Positions 50,976-59,811 of a stretch of DNA of 64,000 nucleotides are shown here, piece after piece. Below the pieces are notes generated by a model. That model was not told where the DNA came from, did not search any database, and saw nothing but the letters and a program-made list of their open reading frames with translations. Every line of letters starts with the position of its first letter. Within the stretch, counting starts at the first letter, position 1. The position numbers and the translations under genes were made by a program. The DNA is from Nostoc sp. UHCC 0926 (GTDB taxonomy: Bacteria; Cyanobacteriota; Cyanobacteriia; Cyanobacteriales; Nostocaceae), in contig NZ_CP117768.1 of NCBI RefSeq assembly GCF_028623165.1, forward strand, positions 4,402,001 through 4,466,000, read 5' to 3'.

Positions 50976-52364
50976 ATGGCAAAAGGTGACAAAATAAACT
51001 TTTCGACTCCTAGCGGTTTTCCAGAATTTCTGCCTAGTGAAAAGCGTCTAGAACTATATTTGCTAGATATCATCCGTAGAGTTTTTGAAAGCTATGGATT
51101 TACGCCCATCGAAACACCTGCTGTAGAACGTTTAGAAGTGCTGCAAGCTAAAGGGAATCAAGGCGACAATATTATTTATGGCATTGATCCCATTCTGCCA
51201 CCAAATCGACAAGCTGAGAGAGATAAATCGGGTGAAACTGGTTCGGAAGCAAGAGCTTTAAAGTTTGATCAAACAGTTCCTTTGGCGGCTTATATTGCCC
51301 GTCACCTAAATGAGTTAACCTTTCCCTTTGCCCGCTACCAAATAGATGTAGTTTTTCGGGGAGAACGGGCAAAAGATGGGCGTTTTCGTCAGTTTCGTCA
51401 GTGCGATATTGATGTAGTCGCTCGTCGTGAACTCAGCTTGCTCTATGATGCTCAGATGCCTGCAATTATCACTGAGATATTTGAAGCAATTAATATTGGT
51501 AATTTTCTGATTCGCATCAATAATCGCAAAGTTCTTACTGGTTTCTTTAAGTCAGTGGGAATTGCTGAAGACAAGATTAAATCCTGTATTGGTATTGTTG
51601 ATAATCTAGAAAAAATTGGTGAGAATAAAGTAAAACAAGATTTAGAGAAAGAGGGTATTTTAGCAGAACAGGCTCAAAAAATTATTGAGTTTATTAAAAT
51701 TGATGGTTCGGTTGATGAAATATTAGATAAGCTTAAGCACCTCGCAGAAAATATATCAGAAACTGAGCAATTGAGCCTGGGAGTTACCGAATTAGAAACG
51801 GTAATTGCAGGCGTGCGTAATCTCGGAGTTGCCGAAAATCGTTTCTGTATTGATTTATCCATTGCCCGTGGACTTGATTACTATACCGGCACAGTTTATG
51901 AAACAACCTTATTAGGACATGAAGCATTAGGTAGTATTTGTTCTGGCGGGAGATATGAAGAATTAGTCGGTGTATTTTTGGGTGAAAAAATGCCTGGTGT
52001 AGGCATTTCTATCGGCTTAACTCGCTTAATTAGTCGTTTACTAAAAGCTGGTATTCTTAGTACTTTAGCTGCTACACCAGCCCAGGTGATGGTAGTGAAT
52101 ATGCAAGATGATTTAATGCCAACTTATTTAAAAGTTTCTCAACATCTGCGTCAGGCTGGAATTAATGTTATAACTAACTTTGATAAGCGTCCCTTGGGTA
52201 AACAATTTCAGCTAGCCGATAAGCAAGGAATTCAATTTTGCGTAATTATTGGTTCTGAAGAAGCAGCAGCGCAAAAGTCCTCGCTCAAAGATTTGAAAAC
52301 AGGTGAGCAAGTAGAAGTGCTACTGGTAGATTTGGCTGAGGAAGTTAAAAGAAGGCTTGGCTAA
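50976..52364 (+). CDS. hisS: Histidyl-tRNA synthetase
   Basis: 462 residues. Class II motif 2 is FRGERAKDGRFRQFRQCDID. The histidine-specific motifs are ARGLDYYTGTVYE and CSGGRYEELVG, and the C-terminal anticodon domain has NVITNFDKRPLGKQFQLADKQ. Charges tRNA-His in the cytoplasm. ATG 50976; the upstream gap holds a GTGTGTTA/TAACACAC palindrome (50881-50907). Longer than E. coli HisS by about 40 residues, as in other cyanobacterial/eukaryote-like forms. Confidence 0.95.
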   Translation: MAKGDKINFSTPSGFPEFLPSEKRLELYLLDIIRRVFESYGFTPIETPAVERLEVLQAKGNQGDNIIYGIDPILPPNRQAERDKSGETGSEARALKFDQTVPLAAYIARHLNELTFPFARYQIDVVFRGERAKDGRFRQFRQCDIDVVARRELSLLYDAQMPAIITEIFEAINIGNFLIRINNRKVLTGFFKSVGIAEDKIKSCIGIVDNLEKIGENKVKQDLEKEGILAEQAQKIIEFIKIDGSVDEILDKLKHLAENISETEQLSLGVTELETVIAGVRNLGVAENRFCIDLSIARGLDYYTGTVYETTLLGHEALGSICSGGRYEELVGVFLGEKMPGVGISIGLTRLISRLLKAGILSTLAATPAQVMVVNMQDDLMPTYLKVSQHLRQAGINVITNFDKRPLGKQFQLADKQGIQFCVIIGSEEAAAQKSSLKDLKTGEQVEVLLVDLAEEVKRRLG

Positions 52365-52594
52365 TAAACTTTCAAGATGACTTCTAAAATCTCTTTTTCT
52401 CTCTGCGCCCTCCGCGTCTGGAGCGGTTCAAAAGTTTTTTATTTAACCAGAGAGGCACAGAGAAGCCAGTGCGTTGGGCGGGTTTCCCGACTTGTTCGCG
52501 CAGCGTCTCCCTTAGAGGATGTTTAGAAAGTCAAAAAAGGCTCCAGTAACGGTATTCTGTCAGTAGATAAAAATGCGACAGCGTTACTAGAGCC

Positions 52595-53603
52595 ATGTCT
52601 AAATCATACCCAAGTGACCTCACTTCGGAACAATGGGAATTACTCTCGACCCTCATCCCTTTAGAAAATCCAGCGTGCCGTCCTCGTTGTGTTGACCTAC
52701 GTGCAGTGATTAATGCCATCTTTTACATCCTTTGCACGGGTTGTGCGTGGCGAATGATGCCTCACGACTTTCCCAACTGGCAGACGGTGTATTATTACTT
52801 CCGCAAATGGCGCTTGGATGGCACATGGGAGAAGATGAACCATAAACTTCAGCAGTGGGTACGTGTTGTCGAAGACCGTGAACCCAACCCAAGTGCAGCA
52901 ATAATTGATAGCCAATCGATAGAGATTGGAACGATGGTGTCAAAAGCGGTTGGTTTTGATTCAGGCAAGCGGGTCAAGGGACGTAAACGGCATTTTCTCG
53001 TTGACTACGAATTTTAGATTTTAGATTTTAGATTTTAGATTAAAAAACCAAGAATTACTTCGGTTCATGCCCCGCCCCTGGTGGGCGGAATAAATTCAAT
53101 CATTCGCTCGTGGACTCGCTAACGCTGCGCTATCGTCAATCTAAAATCTTCAGAGCCAAGTACCCAAGAGGCACGGGGTTAATCCAAAATCCAAAATCCA
53201 AAATCCAAAATTGTTTGACACTCTTGGATTGGTACTGATGGTCGTAGTCACCTCAGCGTATGAATCTGACCAGGCTGGCGCGAAAAAATTATTTGTGTCC
53301 GCACGTCAACGAATTAGCGATCGCTTGACACGATTAGTTTGTATTTGGGTTGATGCTGGGTATCAAGGTGAGGGGTTTAGGAAATGGGTTATGGATACTT
53401 ATAGATGGATTTTGGAGGTTGTGCGTCGTCCAACTGATACTAAAAGCTTTGTACTTCTGCCCAGACGTTGGGTTGTTGAACGTAGTTTTGGTTGGTTCAA
53501 TTGGTGTCGTCGCTTGAGCAAGGACTACGAGATTTTACCGCAGACCCATGAAACATTTGTCCAGGTTGCAATGATTCGGTTAATGCTTAGAAGGCTTGCT
53601 TAA
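52595..53603 (+). pseudogene. IS5-type DDE transposase, disrupted
   Basis: The N-terminal part, 52595-53017 (SKSYPSDLTSEQWELLSTLI, GCAWRMMPHDFPNWQTVYYY, first Asp in AAIIDSQSIE), runs into a stop inside the insertion. The C-terminal part resumes at about 53215 (TLGLVLMVVVTSAYE, second Asp in WVDAGYQG, Glu in VVERSFGWFNW) to the stop at 53603. Removing 53006-53214 and one TTGAC restores FLVDTLGLV in frame. All three catalytic residues remain, so inactivation is recent and due only to the insertion. Confidence 0.88.
53006..53214. repeat. 209-bp MITE-like insertion within the transposase
   Basis: Flanked by a 5-bp target duplication TTGAC (53001-53005, 53215-53219). The ends are imperfect inverted repeats made of heptamers: ATTTTAG repeated on the left and CCAAAAT repeated on the right. 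The interior contains short GC-rich repeats. No coding capacity, so it must have been mobilised in trans. Confidence 0.8.
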
Positions 53604-53820
53604 TTCATTCCTTTAATACTTTCCAAACATCCTCTTAGGAGAAGCAACTGGCGCGACACAGAGTCAAGAAGTTAAAGAGGAGTTTCTTGAGGATTAATAT
53701 TTGATTAACTGATAAATATTGTTTGTTGCAGCTTAACGAAGTTGGTCAGTCAAGCAGGGGTTAACATAGGTTTTATATAGGTAATTTGGATTGGGTTCCA
53801 CCTTAATCAAGCAAAAATAT

Positions 53821-54456
53821 ATGACAATTCTCAATGCTCGTAATTTATCCTTAGAAGAAGTTCAGCGTCTGTTTGGCTTTCAAAAACAGTACAATGACTC
53901 ATTTTCTAACTACTTATCTCTGGAACCTCTCACGGAAGCAGAACAGCAGGAACTCAAACAAATTCAGCATGACTTTGATAGATATCTTACAGCAGGCAAA
54001 GTTTCTGAAGGTCAGGTAAAGTTTCTTGCAGTTGCCCCTTTATTAAGACTAGCTGGTTTTTATCGCTATCCTATTGAGATTGTTTTGGAGGAGAATATTG
54101 CTGATATTGAAGTTGAAGATGAAGATATCAAAATTAAAGGAAGATTTGATATCTTAGCTATTAATAAAGCTAAACGTACAAAACCTCAAATCTATTTCTG
54201 GGTACTGTTAATTGAATCTAAAAATAGTCTGATTGATATTTCAACAGGTTTACCTCAGCTACTCACGTATACTTGTAAAAATTTAGATAATCAAAAATCA
54301 GTTTGGGGATTAATAACTAATGGTAGAAGTTATCAGCTTGTTTATATTGAACAAGGAAATCCCCCTATTTATTATCTGTTACCAGAATTAAATTTAATGG
54401 AAAGAGAGCGTTCAAGTCAGTTGCTACAAGTTCTAAAAGCAATTTGTCAGCTTTAA
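53821..54456 (+). CDS. PD-(D/E)XK nuclease-fold hypothetical protein
   Basis: 211 residues from ATG 53821; the frame reaches back to 53791 but without a better start. The D...ESK pattern of restriction-type nucleases is seen in IKGRFDILAIN and FWVLLIESKNS, followed by ITNGRSYQLVYIEQ. Similar stand-alone proteins are common in cyanobacteria and are often labelled restriction endonuclease subunit R, resembling the N-terminal domain of HsdR. There are no methylase or specificity genes here, so a role in restriction is doubtful. Confidence 0.7.
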   Translation: MTILNARNLSLEEVQRLFGFQKQYNDSFSNYLSLEPLTEAEQQELKQIQHDFDRYLTAGKVSEGQVKFLAVAPLLRLAGFYRYPIEIVLEENIADIEVEDEDIKIKGRFDILAINKAKRTKPQIYFWVLLIESKNSLIDISTGLPQLLTYTCKNLDNQKSVWGLITNGRSYQLVYIEQGNPPIYYLLPELNLMERERSSQLLQVLKAICQL

Positions 54457-54688
54457 AAGGTAATTTATGCCCAGTACCAGGTAACGGAAACGTAGAAACC
54501 GCAATACTTCGTGTGAAATGACTTGTTTGTAAATCTTCACAATTTCCTGTAAGCCTTATATGTTACAGTTTCCAAGTCTCCACGCGAGACAAGACGCGAA
54601 CGAACCGCAAAGAACGCAAAGGAAACAAAGAGAAGAAAGAAATGCTTAACTGAACTGTATTGGGTTATAGTCAGTTAAGGATAGTTGT

Positions 54689-54769
54689 AGTTGTAGGTTG
54701 GGTTGAACGAAGTGAAACTAACAAAGTATGATAAATGTTGGGTTTCGTTCCTCAACCCAACCTACAACT
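54689..54769. repeat. Palindrome with 18-bp perfect arms
   Basis: AGTTGTAGGTTGGGTTGA (54689-54706) and TCAACCCAACCTACAACT (54752-54769) flank a 45-nt loop that is itself partly paired. Common Nostoc interspersed repeat. The rest of 54457-54851 includes a GC-rich CGTTCGCGCAGCGTCTCGTAG repeat (54791) and no gene. Confidence 0.8.
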
Positions 54770-54851
54770 TGAAATTACGAATTACGTTAGCGTTCGCGCA
54801 GCGTCTCGTAGAGAAGCGGTAGCGAGTCATCGAGCGTCGGAACGAGCGTCA

Positions 54852-55904
54852 TTACGAATTAGCCCGATCGCAATACACTTTACCAAAACTATGATCAGCA
54901 TGAATCTCAATCACTAGATCAACCCCTGTTGCATCTTTTACCAACGGCTTGATGAATAATTCCGGGTGAAGCGATCGCCAAAAATAATTGACAAATTTCT
55001 CTATCTCTGCATTACTCATCCCCGATTTACCCGCAGCAATCATCTGCTGTTCCGCCTGTTTGCGCCACTCCAAAGAATAGCGATAATCGGTGGGATATAG
55101 CACAATTAAGCTATCTAATCGCTCCCACAGTGGTAAATAATCGTGGAGGCGAAGATTAATATCACGGGCAAATGCTCTATCTTCATCTGTGATAATTGGC
55201 GGTGGTGCAGTATCAAATACATCTGGCTCAATTGGGCGCACACCCACAAACCAACCTTCAAATAGTACAATATCCACATCTGTTACCATTTCTGGAGTCA
55301 TGCGATCGCCAGCGCCTCTATAGGCAGATTTATCAAAGCGGGGAACCATAACTGGACATTGCAACTGGCGGATTTGATCTAGTACATTTAAGCCCAAATC
55401 TACATCGTGGGTTCCTGGTGGGCCGCGCCAAATCAAGCGGGGATCTTGCTGTGTTAAAACGAAGCGATCGCTGTAAGTTTTATACAAGTCATCCAAAGAC
55501 AAACTCAGAGTCCGGTATCCCAACTGATTGAGAATCAACTTGAGAACATTGGACATTGTGGTTTTCCCAGTCCCTTGTCCTCCCAATATTCCCTGAATCA
55601 GAGGGCGTCCCAACTGTTGGCGCTGCGATGCGAGTTTGATCCCCAAAGGAAGCCACAAGTCCCACAATACCTGTAACATTTTCTGGGGTTCTATCTGGAG
55701 GTTAGTTAGGCAGAATTGACTAAAGGCTGGGAAGACAGATTTTAGTAAATGCGATCGCTTTTCGATCACTTCATCGACATTTTCCGGCGTGATCCCAAAA
55801 GCTTTAGCCCTTAACGTATCTGCCAGCGCTGCTTCTGTTGCTTTGCGCTGCCAAGTTTCCCCCACTACATCCGTTGCCAAAATTTCATCCACCCACAAAT
55901 TCAT
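54852..55904 (-). CDS. D-glycerate 3-kinase (plant/cyanobacterial type)
   Basis: 350 residues. The P-loop ILGGQGTGKTTMSNVL is near residues 104-119, then LSLDDLYKTY, WRGPPGTHDVDLGL and VLFEGWFVGVRP. This is the class III glycerate kinase that phosphorylates glycerate in the last photorespiratory step, in the cytoplasm. The C-terminal residues read into a repeat-like region (GKVYCDRANS). Start ATG 55904. It lies 15 nt after the ycf20-like gene, so they probably form an operon. Confidence 0.9.
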   Translation of the reverse strand: MNLWVDEILATDVVGETWQRKATEAALADTLRAKAFGITPENVDEVIEKRSHLLKSVFPAFSQFCLTNLQIEPQKMLQVLWDLWLPLGIKLASQRQQLGRPLIQGILGGQGTGKTTMSNVLKLILNQLGYRTLSLSLDDLYKTYSDRFVLTQQDPRLIWRGPPGTHDVDLGLNVLDQIRQLQCPVMVPRFDKSAYRGAGDRMTPEMVTDVDIVLFEGWFVGVRPIEPDVFDTAPPPIITDEDRAFARDINLRLHDYLPLWERLDSLIVLYPTDYRYSLEWRKQAEQQMIAAGKSGMSNAEIEKFVNYFWRSLHPELFIKPLVKDATGVDLVIEIHADHSFGKVYCDRANS

Positions 55905-55919
55905 AAATTCCCCGTCTCA

Positions 55920-56252
55920 CTACGATCCCAGCTTAAAGGCTTCGAGAAATAGGCTGTAGATGAAACCAATTTTCAGGAGATTTAGTAAGTCTACCAAGAG
56001 CGATCGCTTTTCCAAAAAGCTGCGACTATAAAATATCCTACTAGTAATTTCTGTCAGCAGTACTAAAAAAGCAGCTACCACAATGTCCAATACACCTTCT
56101 TGACCGGCTGTAGTGGAAACTGCGTTTCCTAGAAAAAAACCGAACAAAAAACTAATTATCAGCAACGATAGTCGCCGCCAAGGATTTAAAAACCATTGCC
56201 CCAAGCGTGTAGCAATGGCATCCAACAAGTTATTCAGACGAGTGTTTTGCAT
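55920..56252 (-). CDS. ycf20: Ycf20-like (DUF565) membrane protein
   Basis: 110 residues. LNNLLDAIATRLGQWFLNPW then RRLSLLIISFLFGFFLGNAV is the DUF565/Ycf20 signature. Two or three membrane segments at about 27-45, 55-72 and 88-104. It is conserved in cyanobacteria and plastids; plant relatives are linked to energy-dependent quenching, so a thylakoid role is plausible but unproven here. Upstream of the glycerate kinase with a 15-nt gap. Confidence 0.85.
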   Translation of the reverse strand: MQNTRLNNLLDAIATRLGQWFLNPWRRLSLLIISFLFGFFLGNAVSTTAGQEGVLDIVVAAFLVLLTEITSRIFYSRSFLEKRSLLVDLLNLLKIGFIYSLFLEAFKLGS

Positions 56253-56806
56253 CAGATAGACTTCTGGGGAAAAGTCAAGATATCTTGAAATATCTTTATA
56301 TTCAAAGAGGATATTGGTTTTAGCCTAAGCTTGTTTGTTAATATTATAGATATGTGCTGGGCTTCCAGTATTGATTTAAATTTGCACATCCGATCATCTT
56401 TAGGGAAGTACAGGTCCTTAAAAGGGTGGTTATTATAACGCAACATGAAATATACATCTTAGATTTATCTAAGGTTTGGCAAAGGACGCTTTGTTGAGGC
56501 CGCTAGCAGTTTTAGGAAGCTTTGATTTTTTTATCCAAATGAATTGGCTGGCTCGGTTTCTAATTTTCTTGTTTTTATCTAAGCCTACGGTCAAGATACA
56601 AAGCAGTAAGTGTTTATACCCCTTATTTGTCATTAAGTAAATAATTTACTCCGAATATTTTCTACTCCCAATGATACTTATAATACATTGGTATGCCTAA
56701 TTTTAGGAAAGTCTATATTAGGCTACTTTCTATGATTGCCTTTTGTGATAATAGGCTACTATTTGGTCAAGCCTAGACAAAATATTTATTTCTAAAAATT
56801 ATCAAT
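56253..56806. other. AT-rich divergent promoter region
   Basis: 554 bp between the ycf20-like gene and the lipoprotein gene. No supportable gene: the frame 56252-56446 lacks family features and a ribosome site. AATATTATAGATATG and similar AT-rich boxes could be promoters. Confidence 0.5.
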
Positions 56807-57439
56807 ATGAAATCTTCAGTGTATCGCAACGTCGGTGTTACAGCTTGTTGCTTGGGACTGCTTGTTACTCTAATGGGATGCTTTGGAGTGAGCGTATCCT
56901 TAGAGTCCACAAACCCAGATACATCTTCACAACTGCCAACTGAAACTACCCAGTGGAATACAACTTCGTCTACACCCGTTTCACCTGAAAAAGGTATTTC
57001 CAGTAGTCTATCGACTCCAGGAGCGACCCCAACCAATCAAGTAGAACATAGCAGTAGAGAGAATACTCATCCTGTCTTGGCAGATCGTGAGAAATCAGCA
57101 AGCATTGCCAACGCTCAAGGGACTTTGCGAATGAGTAATCAAACAAATCAGCCTGTGCGCCTGGCTCTACTGGCGCGACAGTCGGTAGCAAAAGGTGGTA
57201 CTAAACAGACTAACTATGATGTACCGGCACATTGGGATTTTGCTCCCCAAGAAGGTAGTGATAAGGGACTGATTCTATCCCTACCTCAGAATAATTTAAA
57301 GCTGGAGAAGGGAGATATTTTAGTTGCTTTTGCACAAGATGGCTCCCGTCGTTACTGGGGCCCCTATGTTGTTGGGGAAACTCAATTACCTAAGTGGAAT
57401 TCCCAAAACAGAGAATGGCAACTAGTGCTGAGTCCATAG
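56807..57439 (+). CDS. Putative lipoprotein
   Basis: 210 residues. Signal with lipobox LVTLMGC (Cys about residue 25), a Ser/Thr/Pro-rich low-complexity linker about 30-105, then a compact domain (LRMSNQTNQPVRLALLARQS, AHWDFAPQEGSDKGLILSLP, GDILVAFAQDGSRRYWGPYVVGET). Family not recognised. Cell-envelope attached by its signal. It precedes the glycosyltransferase by 289 nt in the same direction. Confidence 0.8.
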   Translation: MKSSVYRNVGVTACCLGLLVTLMGCFGVSVSLESTNPDTSSQLPTETTQWNTTSSTPVSPEKGISSSLSTPGATPTNQVEHSSRENTHPVLADREKSASIANAQGTLRMSNQTNQPVRLALLARQSVAKGGTKQTNYDVPAHWDFAPQEGSDKGLILSLPQNNLKLEKGDILVAFAQDGSRRYWGPYVVGETQLPKWNSQNREWQLVLSP

Positions 57440-57462
57440 TTGATATTCAGTAGTACTGAAGA

Positions 57463-57577
57463 AATAGTCCGGCAAGCGCGTAAATTCAGCTACCATCACC
57501 CAGACAAAGGACTTAGACAAGGGGATTTTGTCCCTTGTCTAAGCTAGGTAAACGCCATAGTGTACTAGTGTGTTGGA
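57463..57577. repeat. MITE-like repeat, family B copy 2, with terminator-like hairpin
   Basis: Shares TAAATTCAGCTACCATC, CAGACAAA and AACGCCATAGTGTAC with 30777-30914. Inside, CTTAGACAAGGG (57512-57523) pairs with CCCTTGTCTAAG (57532-57543), a strong 12-bp stem that could also terminate the lipoprotein transcript. Confidence 0.55.
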
Positions 57578-57728
57578 GAACTTTCTCTGGTGACTTGGAG
57601 CAACTGTCGTTACTGAAGGGGAAAAAGTGTAGAGTACTGAGTAGAAGAAAATTGTTGAATTTAAAACTCTGAAGAACAAAAGATAGATAACCAACGACTA
57701 TTGATTAGTGATTGTTGACTATTGACTA

Positions 57729-59747
57729 ATGAGAATGAAATTGAGTGTTAAGCACACTGTTGATCAGTGGTTCAACAAAATAGCAAAGAATCCAGCCCTT
57801 GGTGTAACTGTGTCGATTTTGTGGTTGATATTGATTGGCTGGATAGCTTTTGGGTCGAATTTGGGCAACACTGGCTTGGTTGATGAGACAGAGCCGCTAT
57901 TTGCCGAAGCTTCCCGCCAGATGTTCGTCACAGGTGATTGGATTACCCCATTTTTTAATGGTGACACTCGTTTCGATAAACCTGCTTTAGTTTACTGGTG
58001 TCAGGCGATCGCCTATGCAATTTTTGGGGTGAATGAGTGGGCAGTACGCCTTCCTTCAGCGATCGCAGCCTTAGGCTTAATTTGTTTAGCTTTTTACACC
58101 ATCCAGTGGTATACGGCTAAACAAGACGAATTAGAGCAAGTTTCACGTCCTACTCGCCGCTATTTAACATCTTTTATGGTAGCAGCGCTCATGGCACTCA
58201 ATCCCGAAACTATTATTTGGGCGAGAACGGGTGTCTCTGATATGCTGCTCACTGGATGTATGGCATCAGCTTTGTTATGTTTCTTTCTAGGGTACGCAGG
58301 AAAGCAAGGGAGCAGGGGAGCAGAATTAATAACCAATACAACTCTACCAGAGGCTGCGCCAACGGCTTCGGCTCCACCGAGCGTACCCCTACGGGGAAGC
58401 AAGCTACGCGTAGCGTCTCTAAGAGTTGCCGAGATGCTCAGTACAAGTGCCCCATTCCCTAATAAGTGGTACTTAGCTTTTTATGTGCTGATTGCAGGCG
58501 CAATTTTGACTAAAGGCCCAGTGGGAATTGTTTTACCAGGGCTAATTGTTGCGGCCTTTTTGCTTTATGTGGGAAAGTTTCGAGAGGTGTTGCGAGAAAT
58601 GCGCCTTCTCATGGGTATACTGATAATTTTAGGTTTATCAGTACCCTGGTATGCTTTAGTAATTTGGCGCAATGGCTGGAATTACATTAACTCCTTTTTT
58701 GGTTATCACAACCTGGATCGCTTTACAGAAGTAGTTAACGGTCACTCAGCACCTTGGTATTTTTACTTTTTAGTCGTGCTGCTGGGTTTTGCGCCCTACT
58801 CAGTGTATTTACCAGTCTCTATAGTAAGATTAAAGTTTTGGCAGCGATCGCACTGGCGATCCCTTGAACGTTTTCAGCAGTTTGGTTTATTTGCCTGGTT
58901 CTGGTTTGCTAGCGTCTTTGGCTTTTTCACCATTGCTGTTACCAAACTCCCTAGTTACGTCTTGCCTTTAATGCCAGCAGCGGCAATCCTGGTAACCCTG
59001 TTGTGGAGTGACCTTTTACCAAAAACGGATAATCCAAATGACACTACGACGCAAGGACACGGAGACACGGAGAGAGGATTTAATCATCTCCCAGCGTCTT
59101 CTTCCATCCCCCCCTTACTCCTCTGGAGTGGTTGGGTGAATGTAGTGTTTTTATCATTTTTGGCAACAGCACTGTTTAACATCAGCCACATACTAGGTAC
59201 TGATCCAGCTATAAGTAACTTCCACGAATTAATTCAACGATCTGGTTTACCACTAATAGCCGCCGTAATTTGGCTGGTTTGTGCTGTTTTGGTTGCAGGT
59301 TTATTACTGAGTCGCCGTTGGAACTACATTACCAGTATTAATTTATTAGGATTTGTGGCGTTTATAATTTTTGTCTTAACGCCTACTTCGTTCTTTATTG
59401 ATCGAGAACGTCAATTACCCTTAAGGGAGTTGTCTGCGGTCATCCTACAAGCAAAACAACCAGATGAAGAATTGATTATGCTTGGCTTCAAAAAGCCTAG
59501 TGTAGTTTTTTACAGCCACATTCATGTAAATTATTTAGGATTTCCCCAACAGGCTGTAGAGCATATTAAAAACCAGGCTGCCAAAGGACTAAAACCTCCC
59601 TCAGTGCTGGTGTTGGCTGAACAGAAAAAGTTTTTACAAATGGACTTACAGCCAGATGATTACAAGAGTTTATCAACCAAGGGTGCTTATAACTTGGTGA
59701 GAATTCCTTTTAAGAAAAAGAAAAATGAAAAAATAGATATATCATAA
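57729..59747 (+). CDS. ArnT-like membrane glycosyltransferase (PMT/GT83 family)
   Basis: 672 residues, about 11 membrane helices. N-terminal GLVDETEPLFAEASRQMFVTGDWITP carries the DE-containing periplasmic loop of ArnT/PMT enzymes, followed by DKPALVYWCQAIAYAIFGVNEWAVRLPSA-type lipid-linked sugar transferase features. It would transfer a sugar from a polyprenyl carrier outside the membrane; acceptor unknown. Two stretches look repeat-derived: TTLPEAAPTASAPPSVPLRG to LRVAEM (about residues 200-237) and TTTQGHGDTERGF (about 441-453). ATG 57729; a Met two codons later is equally possible. Confidence 0.87.
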   Translation: MRMKLSVKHTVDQWFNKIAKNPALGVTVSILWLILIGWIAFGSNLGNTGLVDETEPLFAEASRQMFVTGDWITPFFNGDTRFDKPALVYWCQAIAYAIFGVNEWAVRLPSAIAALGLICLAFYTIQWYTAKQDELEQVSRPTRRYLTSFMVAALMALNPETIIWARTGVSDMLLTGCMASALLCFFLGYAGKQGSRGAELITNTTLPEAAPTASAPPSVPLRGSKLRVASLRVAEMLSTSAPFPNKWYLAFYVLIAGAILTKGPVGIVLPGLIVAAFLLYVGKFREVLREMRLLMGILIILGLSVPWYALVIWRNGWNYINSFFGYHNLDRFTEVVNGHSAPWYFYFLVVLLGFAPYSVYLPVSIVRLKFWQRSHWRSLERFQQFGLFAWFWFASVFGFFTIAVTKLPSYVLPLMPAAAILVTLLWSDLLPKTDNPNDTTTQGHGDTERGFNHLPASSSIPPLLLWSGWVNVVFLSFLATALFNISHILGTDPAISNFHELIQRSGLPLIAAVIWLVCAVLVAGLLLSRRWNYITSINLLGFVAFIIFVLTPTSFFIDRERQLPLRELSAVILQAKQPDEELIMLGFKKPSVVFYSHIHVNYLGFPQQAVEHIKNQAAKGLKPPSVLVLAEQKKFLQMDLQPDDYKSLSTKGAYNLVRIPFKKKKNEKIDIS

Positions 59748-59811
59748 TTGGGCATTGGGCATTGGTTATTAATTCTGCTCCTCTGCCCCTCTGCCTCTTC
59801 CCCATTCCCCA

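Larger units (their letters stand above)
52515..53634 (+). mobile_element. IS5-family insertion sequence, interrupted
   Basis: Terminal inverted repeats GAGGATGTTTAGAAAGT (52515-52531) and ACTTTCCAAACATCCTC (53618-53634) match at 16 of 17 positions. TTA flanks both ends (52512-52514 and 53635-53637) as a probable 3-bp target duplication. Joining the flanks recreates CAGCGTCTCCCTTAGGAGAA, a Nostoc repeat of which an unfilled relative (CAGCGTCTTTCTTAGGAGAA) is at 48271. The element carries one DDE transposase gene split by a 209-bp insertion at 53006-53214; without that it would be about 0.9 kb. Confidence 0.88.
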
